A stretch of DNA of 64,000 nucleotides from contig JAETXT010000008.1 in assembly GCA_019188255.1 (NCBI GenBank), positions 2,232,001 to 2,296,000 on the forward strand, written 5' to 3'. Positions 44,334 through 56,053 of this stretch are shown piece by piece. Made by a program: the position numbers and the translations under genes. This DNA comes from Verticillium longisporum. Taxonomy: Eukaryota > Ascomycota > Sordariomycetes > Glomerellales > Plectosphaerellaceae. Position 1 is the stretch's first letter, and every line of letters begins with the position of its first letter. A model generated the notes under the pieces. It did no database searches. It was not told the origin of the DNA and saw nothing but the letters and a program-made list of their open reading frames with translations.

Positions 44334-45934
44334 ATGACCGTCACCCACACCAATGGCAACGGACACCATGCCTCGCCGGCTCTGCACAGGGCCGATGAGG
44401 TCGAGGATGTAAGTTGACACTCGTGAGTGGAGTGGGCCACGGTCCCGGGACGACTCGCGACTAACACGACCCAGCTCCTCGATGCCGTCAGGGACCTGAT
44501 CGTCCCTTACATCAGAGCTGCCGACGATGCTGCGCCGCTCAAAAAACACGGCCAGGTACCTGTCAATGCGGATGGTCTGTCCGCCAATGTCCTCGTCGAC
44601 TCGCTCAAGCCGCAGGAACTCGTCTCTCGGCTGAAGCTGTCCCTGCCAGACGGCGAAGGTCTCGGCAAGGACGGCCTCATGTCCTTCATCCAAAAGATCC
44701 TTCAGTACAGCGTCAACACGTGGGATCAGGGATTCCTGGACAAGCTGTACGCCTCCAACACGCCTGTCGGTGTCGTTGCCGATCTCATCCTGTCCGTTCT
44801 CAACACGAATCTTCATGTGTACCAGGTGTCTCCGGCTCTGAGCGTCATTGAGAAGGTCACGGCCCGTCGCTTTGCCAACGTCTTTGGCTTTACCGGCCCC
44901 CGCGCCGGCGGCATCTCTTGCCAGGGCGGCAGCGCCTCCAACATGACCTCGGTCGTCGTCGCCCGCAACAGCCTGTACCCCGAGACGAGGACACACGGCA
45001 ACGGGTCTCACACATTCATCCTCTTCACCAGCGCCCACGGTCACTACTCTGTCGAGAAGAGCGCGCTGACGTGCGGCCTCGGCGCCTCCAACGTCTGGGC
45101 CGTCCCCATCGACTCGCAAGGTCGCATGATCCCCGAGGCGCTGCGCGAGCTCATCATCAAGGCCAGGGACGAGGGCAAGACGCCCCTCTACGTCAATGCC
45201 ACGGCCGGCACCACGGTCATGGGGTCCTTTGACCCCTTTGTGGAGATTTCCAAGGTCTGCAAGGAGTTTGGACTCTGGCTGCACGTCGATGGCAGCTGGG
45301 GCGGGCCCGTCGTCTTCTCGTCGAAGCAAAGGGCAAGCTCGCCGGCGTCGAACTTGCCGATTCTCTGACCGTCAACCCCCACAAGATGCTCAACGTCCCC
45401 GTCACGTGCTCGTTCCTCCTGACCAACGACCTCGCCGTGTTCCACAAGGCCAACACGCTGCCGGCCGGCTACCTGTTCCACAGCGTCGACGAGTCGGACG
45501 ACGTGTGGGACCTTGCCGACCTGACGCGGCAGTGCGGCCGCCGCGGCGACAGCCTCAAGCTGGCCCTCGCGTGGATCTACTACGGCGCCGCCGGGTTCGA
45601 GAAGCAGATTGACCACGCCTTTGACGTCGCTGCCCACCTGGCGCAGATTGTCCAGGCGCACCCCGATTTGGTGCTCGTGTCCTCGGACCCGCCGCCGTGT
45701 CTGCAGGTGTGCTTCTACTACGCGCCGGGCGGGCATCTTTCCGACGATGCCAAGGCGAACACGCGCACGACGGCCGGCATGGTGGGCAAGCTGATCCGCA
45801 GGGGGTTCATGATTGATTACGCGCCAGGCGAGAAGGGGAGCTTCTTCCGCGTCGTGGTCAACTGCCAGACTCTCAAGGGAACGGCAGACGGCCTCGTGAA
45901 GGGGCTAGAGGAGATTGGAAAGAAGGGCCGATAG
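44334..45934 (+). CDS. Glutamate-decarboxylase-like group II PLP decarboxylase (one frame break)
   Basis: Pyridoxal-phosphate enzyme of the glutamate/cysteine-sulfinate/aromatic amino acid decarboxylase group; exact substrate not deducible. Exons 44334-44408 and 44475-45934 (about 511 aa when repaired). Visible: TGPRAGGISCQGGSASNMTS (cofactor phosphate region), AHGHYSVEKSA, LYVNATAGTTVMGSFDP, HVDGSWGGP with the Asp that holds the pyridine nitrogen, and the Schiff-base Lys in NPHKML (about 325). The frame breaks at AAA 45328-45330 (VVFSSKQ before, GKLAGVELADSLTVNPHKML after). Exon 2 is 1,460 nt and needs 1,461. As written the product would stop before the catalytic Lys. Confidence 0.92.
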
Positions 45935-46252
45935 AGTAGACGCAGTGCTTGTATAGATTGAGTAGACTCCTTGAAATAACGAAGCAGAGCTCTGTGCATA
46001 TTGGACTGTCTCTTTCTCGAGGGTCTCCAACTGATCTTGGTAAAAAGCCGACTCGTTGGCCGCTCACCGGGATCCACCGACGTTCACCGACCCCACTCCC
46101 CAATTGAACTGATAAGATAAGACAGCCAAAACTTCTCTGACCGTCCCAAAAAATTCAAGAAAGGAACCTCTTCGATCGCCAAAACGAGAGCAAGCATCAG
46201 CACTCGACGAAACCCCAGCCCATTGCCCTCACGCAGCCAAGTCGTTCTCACA
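45935..46252. other. Short spacer between decarboxylase and NOP9
   Basis: 318 bp between two same-strand genes; holds the terminator of one and the promoter of the other. No ORF of note. Confidence 0.5.
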
Positions 46253-48487
46253 ATGGGCAAGCCTCGCACCAAACGCCAACAGCTCCGCGACGAGCGCAAG
46301 GCGAAGCGCAAAGCGGCCCAGGAAGCCGGCGCCGAGACGACCCGCGAGACGAAGCGCCGCCGCACCTCGGACGACGAGGGCCAAGACGACGACGACGACA
46401 GGGACAATGCCGACGCCGACGGCCCCCGCGCCGCGAAGCGCGCCCACCGAAACCCCGACGACGACTACGTCAACGACCCCTTCGGCACGGGCGCCGACCG
46501 GGGCCGTCCCGAGAGGGAGTTCTTCGGCATGCTCGACGACGAGGAGCAGGAGTACTTTAAGCGCGCCGACGAGATGCTCGAGCTCAACCAGTTCCCGGCC
46601 GACGAGGACCGCGACGTGTTCCTGCAGAGCGTGTACCGCGAGGCCGTCGGCAAGGAGCTCAAGCTCGCGAGCTCGCAGTCGCTGTCGAGGCTCATGGAGA
46701 GGCTCATCCTGCTGAGCTCGACGCGGCAGAAGAAGCAGATCTTTGGCGCCTTTGCCGGCCACTTCCTCAGCCTCGTGCAGCACCGCTTTGCGAGCCACTG
46801 CTGCGAGGCGTTGTTCCTGCAGAGCGCGCCCGTCGTGACGCAGGAGCTCGGCGGCACGACGGCGTTTGTGGTCGACACGGCGGGACAGCAGGATGGGGAG
46901 GCCGGGGCGGAACCGGAAAACTCCATGGAGAACCTGTTCCTCATGACGCTGGATGAGTTTGAGGAGCACCTGGGATATCTCTTGACGGACCGTTTCGCGT
47001 CGCACACGCTGCGCGTGCTCCTCATTGTCCTGTCTGGCAGGTCACTCGAGGACTCGGCGACCAAGACGTTACTGAAGAGCAAGAAGAAGGAACGCATCTC
47101 GGTGCACGGCGCTCCCGGCGGCGGCGGCGCTGGCAACGCCGACGAACCGACGAACCAGCTCCGCGCCGTGCCGGCGTCCTTCACCATGGCGACGAAGAAG
47201 ATCATCGAAGACGCCACGGCGGGCATGGACTTTACGGCGCTCCGCATCCTCGTCAAGCACCCGACCGGCAACCCGCTGCTGCAGCTCCTGCTCGAGCTCG
47301 ACATTGCGCTGAACCACAAGTCGGACAAGGAGAAGACGGCGGCGTCCGACAAGGAGACGCTCTTGTACCGCCTGCTGCCGGGGGCGCCCATGTCGCTCGC
47401 CAACGGCGACTCGCAGGCGGCCGACTTTGTCAACAGCATGGTCTACGACCAGATCGGCTCGCGCATCCTCGAGACGCTGCTGACGCACTGCCCCGGCAAG
47501 ATCTTCCGCGCGCTGCACCAAAACTTCTTCGCCCCGCGCATGGCGACCTACGTCCGCAACGACATTGCCTCGTACCCGGCCCTGCGCGCCCTCAACCGCC
47601 TCGGCAAGGACGACCTCGTCGCCGCCGTCCACAGCATCCTGCCGGCCGTGCCCGTGCTCGTCACCAAGGCCCGCTACAACATTCTCAAGACGCTCTTCCA
47701 GCGCTGCCAGGTGCGCGAAGCCGGACCCGAGCTCGCCGCCCTGACGCGCGCCCTGACGGCGGCCCTCGGCAACAACTCGAAGGACGTGATCCCCAAGCTC
47801 TGCTACCTCGGCGCAGCGGGGGACGAGCAAGACGACAAGCCCAAGTTCCAGCAGGAGGTCCAGAACAAGGCCGCCATGGCCTCGCACGGCGCCCAGCTCG
47901 CGGCCGTCATGCTCGCGACGCCCGGGTCCGCCGCCAAGGCCTCGCAGGGCTCCCTGTCGTCGCTGACGACGGACCAGCTGTTCGAGCTCGCGACGCGCTC
48001 CATGCCGCACGTCGCCGTCCTCACGACGGCCCTCGCCCAGCCCGGCACGACGCCCGTCTTCCACAAGGCCCTCGTCGGCCGCCTCGCGCCGCGCGCCGCC
48101 GAGCTCGCCCTCACCCAGTTTGGCCACAATGCCGTCAACGCCATCATCGCCGTCGGCAGCGTGCCGTTTCACGTCAAGGGCACCATCATGGCGGCGCTGG
48201 CGGCGCGCGAGGGCGAGATGCGCGAGTCGTGGATGGGACGGAGCGTCTGGCGCACGTGGAAGGGCGACATGTGGAAGACGCGACACGCCGACTGGGTGCG
48301 GTGGGCCAAGGAGGTCGAGGGCGGCAGCGGTGGCGCCGGCGGCGCCGAGAGCGAGGTCAAGCTCAAGCCGTGGGAGAAGATGCGTGAGAAGAACCGCGAA
48401 AAGGCGAGGGCCAGGGGCGGCGGTGGTGGTGGTACCGAGGCCATGACGGGGGCCAACTCGGTCGAGGTAGCCGAGGAGGCTGCCTGA
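46253..48487 (+). CDS. nop9: Nucleolar protein 9 (pumilio-like ribosome biogenesis factor)
   Basis: Nucleolar RNA-binding protein needed for 18S rRNA maturation. Single exon, 744 aa from MGKPRTKRQQLRDERKAKRK, a basic nucleolar-type N-terminus, then an acidic stretch (SDDEGQDDDDDRDNADAD). Pumilio-like helical repeats follow, recognisable as RFASHCCEALFLQSAP, DRFASHTLRVLLIVLSG, DQIGSRILETLLTHCPG and TQFGHNAVNAIIAVG. The C-terminal motif MGRSVWRTWKGDMWKTRHADW and a basic Lys/Arg tail are typical of NOP9. The in-frame start 30 nt upstream (46223) is weaker by homology. Confidence 0.92.
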   Translation: MGKPRTKRQQLRDERKAKRKAAQEAGAETTRETKRRRTSDDEGQDDDDDRDNADADGPRAAKRAHRNPDDDYVNDPFGTGADRGRPEREFFGMLDDEEQEYFKRADEMLELNQFPADEDRDVFLQSVYREAVGKELKLASSQSLSRLMERLILLSSTRQKKQIFGAFAGHFLSLVQHRFASHCCEALFLQSAPVVTQELGGTTAFVVDTAGQQDGEAGAEPENSMENLFLMTLDEFEEHLGYLLTDRFASHTLRVLLIVLSGRSLEDSATKTLLKSKKKERISVHGAPGGGGAGNADEPTNQLRAVPASFTMATKKIIEDATAGMDFTALRILVKHPTGNPLLQLLLELDIALNHKSDKEKTAASDKETLLYRLLPGAPMSLANGDSQAADFVNSMVYDQIGSRILETLLTHCPGKIFRALHQNFFAPRMATYVRNDIASYPALRALNRLGKDDLVAAVHSILPAVPVLVTKARYNILKTLFQRCQVREAGPELAALTRALTAALGNNSKDVIPKLCYLGAAGDEQDDKPKFQQEVQNKAAMASHGAQLAAVMLATPGSAAKASQGSLSSLTTDQLFELATRSMPHVAVLTTALAQPGTTPVFHKALVGRLAPRAAELALTQFGHNAVNAIIAVGSVPFHVKGTIMAALAAREGEMRESWMGRSVWRTWKGDMWKTRHADWVRWAKEVEGGSGGAGGAESEVKLKPWEKMREKNREKARARGGGGGGTEAMTGANSVEVAEEAA

Positions 48488-51400
48488 GGGGGGGCGAACC
48501 TTTCGACTGTAGATGATGTTTGATACCCGAGAATGAACATGTTCAACTTTCATCTATAGTGCAATTCTGTTTGCTGATTTCTTCGCTTGATTGCCGTCTC
48601 GTGTGCTTTGGGTAGGGTAGACGATGAGGTTCTCAGTTTGTCTGTTGTCTGCCTGACTATAAGAGTAGGCATCGAAACTACGCAGTGAAGGCAGCGTGTC
48701 CCTCATGCCACAATCGTAACCATACCGAGAACATCACGTCCAGCACCTGTCACTGTTTCTCGCGTAAGACTAATACACAATATCTGTGCAGCTGCTGCCC
48801 TTCGACTCGAGCTCCATTGTGGGAGATTCCCTCCCATTCGAGAAGCCTGGCCGTAAACACCGTAATATCTCAGTGCTGTTCCACGACGGTCAATTCAGTG
48901 CTCGTCTGCAAAGAGCTCAATATGGCCTGCGATCCCGTACATACAGCCAGCAGGACGAAGCGCTTTCACGCCAATCCATGACTCCGCATGTCGACCACAC
49001 CGCCACATTGACTGCAGAGCTTTCCCTCTTTACAAGCGCTCTCTTCTCTCGATGCTTTCCTAAGGCGGGGAACCTGGTGTTGCTCGACCTGGAGCAAGCA
49101 AGGCCTTCTTACACGGCCGACCAAAACTCACTACTCTGCTTGAGGGGCGGTTGCACCCTGGTCGCCTTACAGGAGAGTGCATTCGACAAAAGTCTCGAGG
49201 GGTCACCAGCAGGCCATGCCGGTAGTACCGTGGCGCCAGGTCATTTAGGGAGAGAACTATAAGTTCTTCTTCGCGGTCATGTTGCACCACGAGAGACTTG
49301 CGATCCAACGAGCTGCGGCATTCCTCGTCGCCGCGATTTCCTCGCGGGCTCGAAGCAATGAGTTACCGCCTGATGGGTACTTTGCAGCCGTCGAGCAGGC
49401 TCGGAATGTTAGGCGCCCCTGCCTCCGCTTGTGTGACGAGTTTTCAAGGCCCGCGAGTGGGAGTGTTGAACACAAGACAACATGACCATTCATGCCAGGC
49501 ATCATGCGGAGGTAAGACACACATCGAACGGGCCAGATTGCAACCGCCAGTGACGCTCCGATGAGCACCAGGGGTGGTACTCATCCTTTCATGCTAATCT
49601 TTGTGTGGTCTGGATGGGGGAAGCACACCCCATTGCCTGAATAATAACACCGGGGACCGCATCATTCTGCCATTGAAGGGGGTGCCGGAACCGATTGGTC
49701 TTGCGAAATTCCGACCTTGCAAATCGAAGGGACCGGAGAACTGCTCCGTATGCGTGCATGCGATGTAATCGTGGAGGGAAGACGGTGTGGTATTTGGCCA
49801 AGGACGGCTGGCAAGGCCCGATCTCGTGCAGCGACACGAAATGACAAAATAATGAGTGACATGTCATGTCATAGCCTTCGCAGCATGACTTGAAAGGCAG
49901 CGGTAACCTGAACACGGCGGTCAGATCGCCTAGGCGACCCGCAGGATTAAGATGCAGATAGATGAACGATCTGGGGTGGGGAGATTGCCTATGGGGATGT
50001 GCTTGCGAGTGTGGTGAGCTCTGTATGCCGTTGTTCGGATCAAGACGCCAACTTCAACGGAAACTGCCCACCACGTCCCTCGTAACCAACCAACATGTCC
50101 GGAGGTGAGCACCGAGGGATCATCAGGAAGGCCGACTATAGACAATATGTCTCCCCCTGGGGCCCAAGAGTTAAGAGATCCTCATCGATGCTTGCATCGA
50201 GATATCTGAGATCTGCGCCGACTTTCCGGGAAGATGTGGTCCGCCCGATGAAGCTTCCAAAGCAAGGGATCGGCGTTCAGGCTGATGTCCATCTATGTGG
50301 GTTTGTGACGTTGGTCGTACGTTGTTCGGACAGGGGATTCGATAAATGCCACAAAAAAGCAGCCATGGAGATTTGAGTTGGATAGACTGACCTGACAGTC
50401 TCTTTGCCACACACCATAACACACCATAGGGACTCCACACCCCCCATTACCCGTAGTTTCGCACCAAGATGGTAATGGGTGCAGTGAGCACTAGTAGAGG
50501 CCTCTGGCTCAGGCGTGCCTGCGTGGCTTTGCTTGGTAATGCTGTGAATTGGTAGCACCTCAGAACGTTGACCTCACTGGGCTGAGCGACCACGAACCCA
50601 GCAACACTGTGGTACCAAGTAGCCTAACCAATCTGTCGCGATCCTTTCGACCCGTCACGTCCGACCACAGTCTTGACTGGTCGAGCGGCTGAACGCAAAC
50701 TGCCCGGTCTCGTTGGAACAGCGACCAGCCTTTGGCCATGCTGGGTAGCATGTGCCTAGGCCGGGTTCAGTTTACCAAGCGTGCATGTGTTGTGCACACA
50801 TGTGCACACACCAACAAACCGACCAAAACACCAGGCTTTGCCCGGGGCTTCTCCTCCGCCCTGGCCGTCGACTTTCTTTTTCCCGTACTCTGCTTTCAGA
50901 GACCACAGTCCTCCTGGCACAGTTTTCAGGTTTCCTCATACGGCTACCCATTGATTTCGTTATGATGGCGTTCTTTCATAGTGTGCCGGGCGTGCTAATG
51001 CTAATGTGACGTCAAGTCAAGGGAGCTTGGGGCACGACTGTGCGCTCTGGGTTTGTGACGGCTTTGCGAAAGGGAGATAGTAGTGCCCGCCTTGGAGAAA
51101 CGCAATCCAACGAGGCTTTGCTTGCCAAGTCGTTCTTTCCAATTCATCATCTGCTGGCACTGCCACGCATTGAAGTCACAGCAACGTGCTTTGTTGTGAT
51201 AGCTCGAGAGAAAAGAGACCCCTCTGCCCTCTGGCCCCATGCTGGACCCATGTCGTGCTCCAGTCATTCTAGAGGTTTCTTTTGGACGGCCGATGGGACG
51301 GGGGGCGCGGGATCCCTGTGAATCGTAACGATAGCAGCCACTTTACCGATGGATGCTCTCCGCCGACCCCCCACCAACCCTGGCTCGCCATCGTGGGCAG

Positions 51401-53935
51401 CGGGGACACGCGATTTTCTTTCTTACGATCTTACGACGACTGCATCTGTTCCTGTCCCTGTTCTGTATTAGGCATTCTCAACGTTGGTTAGATCCTTGGC
51501 TTCATTTCGTCGCCAAGGTACCTGTCGCTCGCACTCATTTGTGAACACCATAGGCAGGATCGCTCGAGATGGCGAGCAAAAACGTGCAGCTGCTCGATCC
51601 TTGGAGCGAGCCCAGCCAGCCGAGCCAGCCAGTGCTGCTGTCCCAGTGCAACGTCCCAGGATTGCCTGGCGGAGTTATGCCCGGCGGCAACTCAGCGGTG
51701 ATAACACACCCATCAGGCTGCATGTCACCGGCGGCTGCTATTGGGTCCACAAAATCCATCGGCATGCGGACCAGGAAACAGGCCGAATGGAGGCGTGTGT
51801 TTGGGCCTGTATGCTCCTCTGCTCCTGCGCTCCTGTGCTCCCAGGGCGCTCGAGCGGGGTCTCGTAGTCCCGAACGGGTTGATTGAGTTGGATCGAGTGA
51901 CGGGTGGATACTCTGTGATTGGCCTCGCGAGGGCTCGGTCGCTGAGCAGGGGACGAATGAGGTCGAGCGATGAACGGCGAAAACTGTCCGGCTGGTGGTT
52001 GTGTGCTTCCTGACGGACGCTTGCCCAGGTGGTTGGAACGGATGGCAAGCTTGCCAGGGTGGTGGCGAGACGGGCAGCATGTGCCACGATGTGCCAGGCT
52101 GGGGGGTCTTCTCTCGTTATCAGCATTTTTGCTGTACGTTCCCACCTTGTGGTGCCGTTCCCTTGGAAAACGTAGGCGGGGGTGGGTACGTTCCGATGAA
52201 CGTCAGAATGTCCGACTTGACGTTTGGTGGCCAAGGACGTCTTGGGTGCGTAGAAGGCAGAAACCATGACAGTAGAGTGATTAAAAGTTGACGGATCCCT
52301 GACGAAATGCCTGCTACGCACAGCCTAGGATGAACAGCCAACTGTGCTGGCAGCTACTCTGACACGAGTGCGCAGCCCTCAGAGATGAACACCAACATGC
52401 CGTCAATGTCGAACAGTACGAAGCAGTGCCTGGTGTTCGTGTTGAGGGTCGGGTGAGGGGCCGCAGGGACGCCGAGTGACAATCTCGACTTGATAATGAC
52501 TTGGGCCCTGAGCTTTGATACACCCTCTCGCCACAAGCAAGGTGAATGTAAAACAGGTACGGTACTTTGCTTTCAGGTCAGGAGACGGCGACGAACGATC
52601 TGGGCCCGGTAGCCAAAGTCAAAACATCGAGTTGGTTGCAGTCCCTTTTCACGCCGTCTGTGTTCCGGCAAGGTGCAGGTCTATCTGTCAAGGCGATGCG
52701 TGGGTTGTCGACTGGGTGAAAGCTTACTGAAGACTGGAGACTAGCGAGGGCAACATGAGAATGAGGGGGATGGGGGGTATCCGAGTCCGAGTGAGGTCTG
52801 CCTGCTTCTCTTCCTTCAGACGGCAGGGACTGCCAATGGCAAGCAGCGGGGCAGGAACCGGCATACTGCGCCTGCCCAGGTGGTCCGCAGCTGCCCTGAG
52901 GTGGTGTGGTAGCTAGCTACCCAACTAGGTACCTTAGGTCCTGTGGATAGGTAGGCAGGTGCCGCGGCCGGAAGCGGGGAATCATGGAACTGGGTGAAGC
53001 TTTCCATCTACCGTTCGGCTGGCGGGTCCATGCCACTCCAGTCCAAACTGAGGAGGACCACAGAAGAAACGGACGGCACGGCGGGGGGCGCTCTAGGCAA
53101 TGAATGGGGGGAGACTCTCCAGTGAGGCAGGGCCTTTCGAACTCTGGAGGGGGGTGCAGGACCCTTAGTACTATGCTCGATAGGGGTCTGGCTCTATCTT
53201 CACTCACCTTACTAAAGGTACCTCCACCTGGTGTGGACCCGATGTGCGCCAAAGTCCCAAGCCCACGACCTCACCTAAAAAGCCTGGCCTGGAAAGGTGC
53301 TGTGGCGGAGAGGCTGCCCCGGACAAGACACGCTAGCGAAACATCCCAGTACTTGCTCGGCGCGCTCACCCACCTCACGGGTCTGATCGAGATCGATCGT
53401 CCCAAGGAACGTCGATGCACACTGAGCTCTACAAGATCGCCCCCCGCCAGCATCGAAAACGTTGGCGAGTTCGACTTTCCCCTTCTGTCTCGCGAACGGC
53501 CGTAACCCCGTCGTTTGTATTCCCTGCAAAAAAGAACCCTGACTTGCCCTCGCCCTCGCTTTCTCCCCATTTATACCAACACAGGGCCCAGACCACCATA
53601 CTTTGCCTGCGCATCTGCTCTCCTCAACCTTCTTCTTCTGCCACTTCCGCCACCTCACCACACCACCATCATTCTGGGTACCAGCCCACGATCAACAAAC
53701 AAAATACAAACAAAGTATCTTAGTTAATTCGCAGAGTGCTCAATACAGCACAAACAACACATCATAATCCACACCTCCTCCTGCAGGTCACATCCCGCCG
53801 AGCTGCCCACACGGACCATTCTCGGCGTGCCATTGCTGTTCCGAGCCACCCACGATCCGACGAGATCGATTGCTCTTACAAGAAAAGCCATAGGACCCAA
53901 CAGTCTGCGCATCACGTCACAGACTACTGCCCACG
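48488..53935. other. 5.4-kb region without a supported gene
   Basis: Normal composition with many short overlapping frames on both strands (longest about 200 codons, for example 51725-52321 minus), none with a recognisable domain. I found no tRNA, 5S rRNA or transposon signature. A doubled palindrome TGTGCACA lies at about 50791-50808. It may hold non-coding transcripts or long regulatory DNA for the gene at 53.9 kb. Confidence 0.45.
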
Positions 53936-55176
53936 ATGCCTAAGCGATCTCTCGACGCTAGCAGCACACCTGCGACGATGCCTCCTCCCGAGAAGTCTTC
54001 ACAGCGAAAGGTACAGAAGCCCTCCATGTCTGATGTTCCGTCATCTCTCCACCTGGTTGCCGCGCTCCACCCAATGCCACCATTGTTTTGGCCACTTCCA
54101 ATCAGCCACTAACACCACAGTAGACTGAGCGATCCCATGAAGAGAACCAGGAGCGTGCCTACATTGCTGCCTCGAGGCGAGCCGACCGCAGCCTCGAAGC
54201 GAGGGTCAAGTCGGCACAGATGGCCAGCGAAATCCACAAGAAGCGAACCGGCAAAGGATTCAAGATTACGGAGCGAATCGTTCAGGCCGAAGAGATGTAC
54301 GAGGAGGAGGAAGACGACATGCCCCGGTCCTACCGCATGCTCGCCGCTCACTTGCAAACCGGTTCGTCCGAGATGAACTACCGCGTCAACGCCTTTCTGG
54401 CCAACCGTGTTGCTATGGCCAGCATGGTGGCCGGACTCCGAAACGAAGACTGGCTGCAGAATCCCATCAACAAGATGTTCGCCGAGTCTTTCCCTGACGT
54501 CGGCAAGCAGGCGCAGGCCATGAACCACAGGCTCTCAAACCCCAACGACTCGGCCTATTATGGCCCCCTCGCTGGGCAGAGCGCCCAGCAGCCTCTGAGC
54601 CCCATGAGTCCCGCTGCCAGCATATCGCCCAACTTTGGTTCTGTCGATTACCACGCGCCCAGCCCGTACCATGCGCCCACGCCGTCGCCCATGTCACCTC
54701 GTGACCTCAAGCACGAACAGGTTCGCTCTCCTGTCATGTCGCCAGGAGCCGCTGACCATATGTCTCCCGCACAACCGCACATGAACCCCTACGTTCAGCA
54801 AATGGGACCCACTGATCCACTGCTGTACGACGACTCGATCTTCACCTCTGAGCTTCCGCTTGACGCCAAGATGCTGGCTGGCCCAAGCCTAGATATGAGC
54901 GACCCCTTGGCTCATCTGTTCATGGCTGGAGACTCAGCTGCATCTTTCTATCCCGAGGACCCGGTTTTCACGAAGCCGGAGCAGCGGACACAGACTACCA
55001 AGCCCATGATGTCTACGCAAGAGTACTACGGCGCGACGCCACAGAACCCTGGTTACCCAAGCGTTGACACGCAGCGGAGCACTGTCGGTACGCCGAGCGC
55101 AGGACTCGGAGACGACTGGAACGCCTTCATGGACTGGGACAACTGCGACGAGGCCATCACTGAGTACCGATCATAG
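53936..55176 (+). CDS. Conserved filamentous-fungal protein of unknown function
   Basis: Exons 53936-54010 and 54124-55176 (375 aa); GTACAG donor, acceptor TAG at 54121-54123, phase 0. The N-terminal third is strongly charged: RSHEENQERAYIAASRRADR, then ARVKSAQMASEIHKKRTGKG and FKITERIVQAEEMYEEEEDD. Next come MNYRVNAFLANRVAMASMV and NKMFAESFPDVGKQAQ. The rest is a low-complexity Pro/Ser/Met-rich tail (SPMSPAASISP, YHAPSPYHAPTPSPMSP) ending in an acidic patch with aromatic residues (DDWNAFMDWDNCDEA), which looks like an activation domain. I recall similar N-termini in other Sordariomycetes but no function. A role in gene regulation is only a guess. Confidence 0.82.
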
Positions 55177-56053
55177 CCTCTGGCGGGACTGGAGCACATT
55201 GGATTCTGAGGAGCAAGCGTTTGATTTTATGACGAGCATGATGTACGACCAGGGATATACCCCACACACTTATTAGAGTCTGGTTGCATGGATGGTCGGA
55301 TTTGGTGAAGGGCCACGATGGGCACACCTAGGGCGATCTTGGGCGTATATTTTGGAATTGGGATTTTATTGTTCAGGGTTGACGACACGACAGCGTCCCT
55401 CCTCCGCTGTCTGGATATTATTCCACCTCGTCACGATATTTTTGATACCCGAAGAGGAGGGAATTTCTTTTCATTTCTACACGGCCAGGAGATGAGGTCG
55501 AGAAGGAACATACGAAAGGGACGTGCTATGCGAGGGATCAAAACGAATCATGCCAACGCAATATGGCTCGCAATATTTCGGGACCCGCTTGGGCACGCCT
55601 ATCCATCTAGGAGAGTGAGGAAGAGAAACCCTGTCGAGATGGGACCAAAAAAAGTCATAAAAACACTGAAGCCTGCCTCCAAAAGTGATGTCTGTGATTT
55701 ATCCTTCAAGGTGTTGCGACGCTGAATACTATTCATCTCAGCAATTCGGCAGTCATCATGTATGTCGTTGCCAATCCAAGTGATCTACCCTCCTCGATGC
55801 CTAAAGCCTGGTCCTCCTTCGCGACCCTCGAACCACTTCACGTGTCGCCGTAGCCTGCACATGCAGCCTTCAGCTGTGGCTGACCCACGCGACGGGCACC
55901 AGGTAAGCGCCCGGCAAGCTCGCCATCTGCTGAACCGTCAAACGTAGCGAGGCCATCGCATCGCTCTCACGGCTCCCGTCCGCGGCTGGCGTCATCGTCA
56001 TTCTTCGAGAGCAAAGCCTCCCCTCCGAGAAGCGGCACCCCCTCACAGAGGAA
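55177..56053. other. Intergenic region upstream of the NLR gene
   Basis: 3' flank of the preceding gene and NLR promoter; nothing recognisable. The open frame 55318-55725 is AT-richer and domain-free. Confidence 0.45.

Noticed and set aside
47069..48553. 494-aa minus-strand ORF
   Set aside because: Antisense shadow of NOP9 with repetitive R/G/E/L composition and no domain.
48488..53935. Several 100-200-aa ORFs in the large gap
   Set aside because: They overlap in three to five frames, lack domains and have no consistent splice structure.
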